This document shows, piece by piece, positions 59,170 through 64,000 of a stretch of 64,000 bases of DNA (positions are counted from its first letter, which is position 1; every line of letters begins with the position of its first letter). Both the position numbers and the translations under genes were made by a program. Origin of the DNA: Bryobacterales bacterium. GTDB taxonomy: Bacteria > Acidobacteriota > Terriglobia > Bryobacterales > Bryobacteraceae. The stretch spans positions 62,001 to 126,000 of the forward strand of contig PNAJ01000125.1 in NCBI GenBank assembly GCA_003170295.1, given 5' to 3'. The notes beneath the pieces are model-generated. The model was given only the letters and a program-made list of their open reading frames with translations, made no database searches and had not been told where the DNA came from.

Positions 59170-60935
59170 GATTCGCCGTCCTCACATTTGTGTTTGCGTG
59201 CGTCCGCTTGCACGCAGAGACGCCGTCATTCGAACAGCGCAAACTTGCCATGATCGACGCCTACGCGCATCATAACGGCTCGGGCGACTACGGCTACGCG
59301 GAGATCGCGGCCAAGCTCTGGCGTCATGAGGATGCCGCATGGTGTTCGCAGAAGCTGGAGCAGCTCCTCGCTGCCGGGCCGACCGGCGACATGTTCTGGA
59401 TGTTCCCGGTCACCTCGATCGCCTATGTGGATCGCGGGCAGCTCACGGAATCCGCAAGGCAGGCCCTGCGCCGCTCGTGGAGAACGTACATGCCCTATCG
59501 CGGCGACACGGAGAACCACTTCCTGCTCTACTACACATGTCTCTATCTGATGTCGCAGATGTGGGCCAACCAGCCCGGCGATTCCTGGTACACGGGCAAT
59601 TCGTCCGAACAGAATCTGGAGGAGGCACGGCAATGGATTGAAGCGTGGGTCCGGTTGACCACCACGCGCGGCCAGGGCGAGTACGATTCTCCCCATTACA
59701 TGGGCGTCTACCTGCTTCCGATGTCCTACCTGGCGGCCTGGGCGAGCGACCCCGCGATGAAGAAGCGGGCTGCCATGATGCTCGACTGGCTGATCGCGGA
59801 TTATGCCGCGGAGAACCTCGATGGGCTATTCGTGGGCGCGCACTCCAGAGTCTACGAATCACAATTGGTAGAGCCTTGGAACGGCGTGTCCAGCGATTTC
59901 GGATGGCTGTGGTTCGGCGCCGGACGCCCGCTGGCGATGCCCGATAATTACGCGCTCTACTATTTGCTGTCCAGTGCGTATGAGCCGCCGGAGGTACTGA
60001 AGCAAATCGGCATGGATCGCAGTCAGCCCTACACACACCGCGAACGCAAGCGGACCCGCAACCGCTGGCGCTTCCATGACGAGTTGCATGGACCCGTGTA
60101 TAAGACCACCTACGTCCGCCGTGAATACGCCGTTGGCTCGGACCAGGGCGGAGTCTTGCAGCCGATCCAGCAGCATTCCTGGGATGTGACGTGGTCGGTG
60201 CCGGATGCGCGCGGCGTGCAGAATACGTTTTTCACGCTGCATCCCTACTCATCGGTTCAGGAACTGCAAACTTACTTCGTTTTCAACCCGGATGGCGCCA
60301 CGGAGGGCGTCGTGAAGTCGAAGAAGACGTACGATTCGCCCGACAAATTTCTGGGCGGTTCGCCTTTCGAGCAGATCGTCCAGGACCACGATACGGTGAT
60401 CGCACTTTACGATATTGCTCCGGAAACCCGCTTCCCGCACGTGAACGGATTCTTTTCCAGGGATCTCAGCGAGGTGGTGGAAGACAAGTCCGGATGGATC
60501 TTCATGCGCGGCGGTGCCTCAACATATATCGCATGCAGGCCGCTGCAATCTTACTCGTGGAAGCCGATCGCGGGCGGCGGCCGAAGGCTTTTCAGTCTCT
60601 ATTTGAAGAACGGGTTCGTGGTCCAGGTGGCGGCTGCGTCCGAGTTTCCCGATCTCGCATCGTTCGGAAAGGCGATCGCCGCGCTGCCACTGGAGTTTCG
60701 ACTCGATCCCGTGCCTAGCGTGCGCTTTCGTTCTTTGCGTGGCACGACTGTCGAATTCACGTATGGAATGACTCCACGATTGAACGGCGTGCCGGTCGAT
60801 TACGATCATTGGCCGCTGTTCGGCGGGCCGTTCGTCGAATCGGAGGTGGATTCGCAGCGGTTGATTCTGAAACATGGATCCTTCCAACGGACTCTCGATT
60901 TCAAGAACCTGACCGTCGCCGATGCTGGGAATTAA
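59166..60935 (+). CDS. secreted protein with lyase-like toroid fold
   Basis: A 589-residue predicted exported protein (MRFAVLTFVFACVRLHA). The N-terminal ~330 residues are helical with W/Y-rich pairs (LRRSWRTYMPYRGDTENHFL, LYYTCLYLMSQMWANQPGDS, YDSPHYMGVYLLPMSYLAAW), like the alpha/alpha-toroid of polysaccharide lyases and heparinase-like enzymes. The C-terminal ~250 residues are beta-rich (REYAVGSDQGG, VIALYDIAPETRFP, GWIFMRGG). ENHFLLYY, SPHYMG and HSRVYE contain candidate Asn/His/Tyr residues of a lyase site, but no family is certain. It is translationally coupled to the BNR protein and may act with it on an extracellular glycan. Confidence 0.75.
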   Translation: MRFAVLTFVFACVRLHAETPSFEQRKLAMIDAYAHHNGSGDYGYAEIAAKLWRHEDAAWCSQKLEQLLAAGPTGDMFWMFPVTSIAYVDRGQLTESARQALRRSWRTYMPYRGDTENHFLLYYTCLYLMSQMWANQPGDSWYTGNSSEQNLEEARQWIEAWVRLTTTRGQGEYDSPHYMGVYLLPMSYLAAWASDPAMKKRAAMMLDWLIADYAAENLDGLFVGAHSRVYESQLVEPWNGVSSDFGWLWFGAGRPLAMPDNYALYYLLSSAYEPPEVLKQIGMDRSQPYTHRERKRTRNRWRFHDELHGPVYKTTYVRREYAVGSDQGGVLQPIQQHSWDVTWSVPDARGVQNTFFTLHPYSSVQELQTYFVFNPDGATEGVVKSKKTYDSPDKFLGGSPFEQIVQDHDTVIALYDIAPETRFPHVNGFFSRDLSEVVEDKSGWIFMRGGASTYIACRPLQSYSWKPIAGGGRRLFSLYLKNGFVVQVAAASEFPDLASFGKAIAALPLEFRLDPVPSVRFRSLRGTTVEFTYGMTPRLNGVPVDYDHWPLFGGPFVESEVDSQRLILKHGSFQRTLDFKNLTVADAGN

Positions 60936-60987
60936 GCGAGCCCGCTCTCGGATCGCTAATGCGATCCTCTGAATGAGTTCGCGGCCG

Positions 60988-62208
60988 TCAGGCCGCTTTG
61001 CTCGCCGTTCCGTGCGGGTCGATAACAAACTTTTTGGCCGCGCCTTTGTCGAAGTCCTTGTATCCTTGCGGGGCGTCCTCCAACGAAATAATGGTCGCAT
61101 TGCACGCTTTGGCGGGATGAACCTTGTCGTGCAGAATCGCCATCATGAGCTGGCGGTTGTAACGCAGCACCGGACACTGGCCGGTGTGAAACGAGCAGGA
61201 TTTCGCCCATCCCAGACCGATGCGGATGCTGAGCGCGCCGACCTTCGCGGCTGCGTCGATGCCGCCCGGATCGCCGGTTACATACAAACCTGGAATGCCG
61301 ATAGCACCGCCGGCGCGACAGATCTCCTGGAGCGCGTTCAGCACGGTAGCCGGTTGCTCCGCCGCGGCGTCTTTGCCGTGGCCGTGGGCTTCAAAGCCGA
61401 CACAGTCGACCGCCGAGTCCACCACGGGCTCGCCGAGAATCTGCTCGATCTGCTGAGCCAACGTGGCATCCTTACGAAGATCAATGACTTCGCAGCCGAA
61501 GCTCTTTGCCTGCGCGAGACGCTCCGGAATCATGTCGCCCACAATCACGACTGCGGCGCCCAACAACTGGCACCCGGCCGCACAAGCAAGACCCACAGGG
61601 CCTGCCCCGGCGACATAGACGGTCGAGCCTGGGCCCACGCCCGCCGTGACCGCGCCGTGATAACCAGTCGGGAAGATGTCGGAAAGCAGAGTCAGGTCCA
61701 GGATCTTGGCCATTGCCTTTTCCTTGTTGGGGAACCTCAGCAAGTTGAAATCCGCGTACGGCACCATGACGTATTCCGCCTGGCCGCCGACCCATCCGCC
61801 CATGTCCACATAGCCGTATGCCGCCCCTGGGCGAGCCGGATTGACGGTCAGGCAAATGCCGGTCTTGCCTTCGCGGCAATTGCGGCAACGCCCACAGGCG
61901 ATGTTGAACGGTACGCTCACCAGATCGCCGATATCCAGCATTTCGACATCAGCGCCCTTTTCGATAATTTCTCCCGTGATCTCATGTCCCAAGACTAGCC
62001 CTGCCGGAGCGGTAGTCCGGCCGCGCACCATGTGTTGATCGGAACCACAGATGTTGGTCGTCACGATCTTCAAGATGACGCCATGCGGAGCATCCTTTCC
62101 ACCGAACGGATCAATCTCGCTCTTTGGCATCCTCAATTTCGGGTAGTCAATGGATTTCACTTCGACGGTACCTGGTTTGACGTAAGCAACTCCGCGATTA
62201 CTTGGCAT
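60988..62208 (-). CDS. fdhA: glutathione-independent formaldehyde dehydrogenase
   Basis: A 406-residue zinc-dependent medium-chain dehydrogenase. Catalytic zinc site: TTNICGSDQHMVRGRT and LGHEITGEI. Structural zinc: four Cys in ACGRCRNCREGKTGICL. NAD-binding loop: YVAGAGPVGLACAAGCQLLG. The long insertion with PARPGAAYGYVDMGGWVGGQ is diagnostic of the glutathione-independent FdhA subgroup (Pseudomonas putida type, nicotinoprotein-like), which oxidises formaldehyde and other aldehydes. ATG 62208 was chosen because GGAGAGAAC lies just upstream; the frame is open to 62427. Convergent with the lyase-like gene. Confidence 0.92.
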   Translation of the reverse strand: MPSNRGVAYVKPGTVEVKSIDYPKLRMPKSEIDPFGGKDAPHGVILKIVTTNICGSDQHMVRGRTTAPAGLVLGHEITGEIIEKGADVEMLDIGDLVSVPFNIACGRCRNCREGKTGICLTVNPARPGAAYGYVDMGGWVGGQAEYVMVPYADFNLLRFPNKEKAMAKILDLTLLSDIFPTGYHGAVTAGVGPGSTVYVAGAGPVGLACAAGCQLLGAAVVIVGDMIPERLAQAKSFGCEVIDLRKDATLAQQIEQILGEPVVDSAVDCVGFEAHGHGKDAAAEQPATVLNALQEICRAGGAIGIPGLYVTGDPGGIDAAAKVGALSIRIGLGWAKSCSFHTGQCPVLRYNRQLMMAILHDKVHPAKACNATIISLEDAPQGYKDFDKGAAKKFVIDPHGTASKAA

Positions 62209-62429
62209 AGAGTTCTCTCCTTTTCCCTTCGTCGCTCCAAAATGCCGCGTCGCGCGCAGCACTCCAAGTATGCAACGAATGAGGCACGGCCGCGGACCCG
62301 TATTCGGGAGAGAGCTCGTCGAGCGTGATTCCGCGGGGCGAAGTGGATGTTGCCGCTCAATGATCCTTGCAGCGGACAGTAGCTGATAGCATATCCTCGA
62401 GAAGTACCGGGGGAAACCACCGGGCACCT

Positions 62430-63440
62430 ATGTCGTCTGAACCCTCGATCCTCACCACTACCGTCGGCTCCTACCCGGTCCCGGAATGGCTGGCGGCGCT
62501 GCCCAGCGAGCAGGCGCGTCTGGATGCCACGCGCGTGGTCTTCGACATCCAGCGTCAGGCCGGCATCGACCTGCCCACCGATGGCGAGCTGTACCGGTTC
62601 GACGTGAACCATCCCGACACCAACGGGATGATCGAGTACTTCATTCGCCCGATGGCCGGCATACGGGCTCAGGTGGGCCGCAGCGATCACGAAGCCTTCG
62701 CGCGCATGAACACCATGCGGTTCCGCCGCAAGGCCGCGGGAGTGGTGGAGTCGCCGCTTGGCGAGGGATCGCTCAACCTGATGGCCGATTGCGAGCTCGC
62801 CGCCAGTGTGGCGGGCGGGTCCTTCAAGTTCACCGTCACCAGCCCATATATGCTGGCGCGCACACTGCTCGACCGTCATTACGGCGGCTTCGAAGAGTTG
62901 TTGACGGCCGTCGCCGGCGTGCTGGCACAGCAGGTGGCCGGGCTTCCGTGTGCGTGCTTGCAGGTGGATGAAGCCAATATTCCTGGCAATCCGTCGGACG
63001 GACCCATCGCAGCAGCGGCGATCAATCGCGTGCTCGATAGCTTCACCGGAACGCGCGCCGTGCACCTCTGCTTCGGGAATTACGGCGGCCAGACCATCCA
63101 AAAAGGCGAGTGGCGGGCGCTCACCGATTTCCTGAACCAGTTGCATGTGGACCATCTGGTGCTGGAGATGGCGCACCGTTCCGCGGCCGATCTGGATGCG
63201 CTGAAGGACGTGGACCCGCGCATTCGCCTGGGCATCGGCGTGGTGGACGTAAAGGTCAACCGCGTGGAAACGCCCGAAGAGATCGCTGGTACTCTCGAAC
63301 GTGTCGAAGGCGTATTGGGGCGCGGCCGCGTGAGTTGGATTCATCCCGACTGCGGTTTCTGGATGCTGAAACGCTCCGTGGCCGACCGTAAGATCGCAGC
63401 CCTGTCCACGGGCCGCAACCTGTATCTGGAGCGCGGATGA
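62430..63440 (+). CDS. MetE C-terminal-domain-like protein
   Basis: A 336-residue single-domain homologue of the cobalamin-independent methionine synthase C-terminal barrel. TTTVGSYPVPEWLAAL is the family N-terminus; PTDGELYRFD, YMLARTLLDRHYGGFEELLT, CACLQVDEANIP (Asp-Glu), HLCFGNYGG (zinc His and Cys) and SWIHPDCGFWML (second zinc Cys) follow. Stand-alone versions transfer methyl groups from unknown donors or act on other substrates; homocysteine methylation is possible. ATG 62430 was chosen over the frame open to 62367. The next gene overlaps its stop (ATGA at 63437-63440). Confidence 0.88.
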   Translation: MSSEPSILTTTVGSYPVPEWLAALPSEQARLDATRVVFDIQRQAGIDLPTDGELYRFDVNHPDTNGMIEYFIRPMAGIRAQVGRSDHEAFARMNTMRFRRKAAGVVESPLGEGSLNLMADCELAASVAGGSFKFTVTSPYMLARTLLDRHYGGFEELLTAVAGVLAQQVAGLPCACLQVDEANIPGNPSDGPIAAAAINRVLDSFTGTRAVHLCFGNYGGQTIQKGEWRALTDFLNQLHVDHLVLEMAHRSAADLDALKDVDPRIRLGIGVVDVKVNRVETPEEIAGTLERVEGVLGRGRVSWIHPDCGFWMLKRSVADRKIAALSTGRNLYLERG

Positions 63441-64000
63441 TCGCCTATCGGGACCGCACCACCGGCGCGCAAGTCTGGCAGGTGACCGAAGGGCCGGCCA
63501 TCAACCATCCAACCTACTTTCTGCAGAGCTCGTTTTTTCCAGGCGACTGCGAGATTTTCTTCACGTCTTACCGGACGGGCTCAGCCCAGTTGTTCGAAGC
63601 CTCACTCGATTCGGGCGCGATGCGGCAGATTACCAGCGGAGAAGCGATCCATCCCTTTTCGGCGGCGCTGCATCCCGATGGCGAAACTCTGGTCTTCACG
63701 CGCGGCAGCGGCTTGTGGGCCATTCACCGCCACACGCTAGCTGAGCGCTCCATTGCCGATCATCCCGGCGCGCAGTTGGGCGAATGCTCCATCAGCCGCG
63801 ATGGCGAGTGGCTAACCGCCGCATTCAAATCCAGCGCGCACTGCGGGCTGGTAGCCGGACGCCTCGACGGATCCGGATGGCATACTATCCCGTTTCCGCG
63901 CACCGTAATTCATCCGCAGTTCCATCCGCTGGAACCGGAATGGATTGAGTTCGCGGGTGATCCGGCCCCACGGATGCACCGCGTCCGACGGGACGGCAAC
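63437..64000 (+). CDS. TolB/oligogalacturonide lyase-like propeller (3' end outside window)
   Basis: At least 188 codons, open to the window edge. The product starts MIAYRDRTTGAQVWQVTEGP, then NHPTYFLQSSFFPGDCEIFF and LVFTRGSGLWAIHRHTLAER, resembling the N-terminal blades of oligogalacturonate lyase / TolB-like seven-bladed propellers (TGxxxxQlT...H..yF....f...g). Those enzymes degrade pectin fragments; related uncharacterised members occur next to MetE-like genes. It is coupled to the MetE-like gene by a 4-base overlap, implying a joint metabolic role that I cannot define. Confidence 0.75.
   Translation, partial: MIAYRDRTTGAQVWQVTEGPAINHPTYFLQSSFFPGDCEIFFTSYRTGSAQLFEASLDSGAMRQITSGEAIHPFSAALHPDGETLVFTRGSGLWAIHRHTLAERSIADHPGAQLGECSISRDGEWLTAAFKSSAHCGLVAGRLDGSGWHTIPFPRTVIHPQFHPLEPEWIEFAGDPAPRMHRVRRDGN

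Noticed and set aside
60973..61998. Plus-strand open frame of 341 codons
   Set aside because: Antisense to fdhA, which has all zinc- and NAD-binding motifs; no protein family features on the plus strand.
62157..63344. Minus-strand open frame of 395 codons
   Set aside because: Antisense to the MetE-like gene with conserved zinc ligands; composition typical of a shadow frame.
1..64000. CRISPR array, rRNA or tRNA genes
   Set aside because: No regularly spaced repeat array, no ribosomal RNA core sequence and no convincing cloverleaf with TTCRA arm was noticed by eye; a dedicated tRNA scan was not possible.

Overview
The window looks like GC-rich chromosomal DNA from an acidobacterium, most likely of the Bryobacterales / Candidatus Solibacter type. 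This rests on family content, not on a database match: an Oar-like TonB-dependent receptor with an N-terminal carboxypeptidase-regulatory domain, an ADOP-type duplicated ABC permease, and remnants of PQQ-propeller, DUF1501, VWFA and ISL3 genes that are typical of that phylum. No rRNA, convincing tRNA or CRISPR array was seen.

Layout. 1-7.3 kb: receptor (cut by the window edge), a small zinc-ribbon protein, a threonine dehydratase-like enzyme, an ADOP permease, and two decayed genes (PQQ propeller, HNH endonuclease). 7.3-39.1 kb: a long surface-polysaccharide/glycolipid region. It contains a phage-tail-fibre-like secreted protein, asparagine synthetase, a giant secreted protein, GT4 and GT2 glycosyltransferases, a Wzx-like flippase, an FkbH-like protein with its own acyl carrier protein, hexapeptide acyltransferases, an O-antigen ligase/polymerase, FkbM and class I methyltransferases, a YdcF-like protein, a formyltransferase-deacetylase fusion and two multi-membrane glycosyltransferase-like proteins. 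Inside it lies a small accessory island (28.2-33.2 kb): a nucleotidyltransferase pair, a HigBA-type toxin-antitoxin, and an RHH-PIN toxin-antitoxin fused by overlapping reading frames to a tyrosine recombinase, followed by two 20-bp direct repeats. 39.1-43.4 kb: a rearranged zone with a truncated sigma factor, a PDZ fragment, two esterase-like secreted hydrolases and a truncated DapA-family gene.

43.6-56.5 kb: a tandem universal stress protein, then one minus-strand operon for a membrane-bound uptake [NiFe] hydrogenase with its full maturation set, in transcription order hypC-hypD-hypE-hypA-hypB-hyaA-hyaB-hyaC-hyaD-second hypC-like-cNMP-binding protein-hypF. A membrane desaturase and a DoxX protein diverge from it. 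The operon is unusual: the second HypC lacks the N-terminal cysteine, HypA lacks its zinc-binding segment, and a cNMP-fold protein without a DNA-binding domain is embedded between them. 56.5-58.2 kb is a graveyard of IS110 and ISL3 transposase, VWFA and DUF1501 fragments. 58.2-64 kb holds a secreted BNR-type propeller with a lyase-like secreted protein, a glutathione-independent formaldehyde dehydrogenase, a MetE-like protein and the start of a TolB/oligogalacturonide-lyase-like propeller.

The strongest unexpected observations are a duplicated GT4/ydcF divergent locus in which each copy has lost the opposite gene, the atypical hydrogenase maturation proteins, the toxin-antitoxin-recombinase operon next to paired direct repeats, and a family of double-hairpin repeats between genes.
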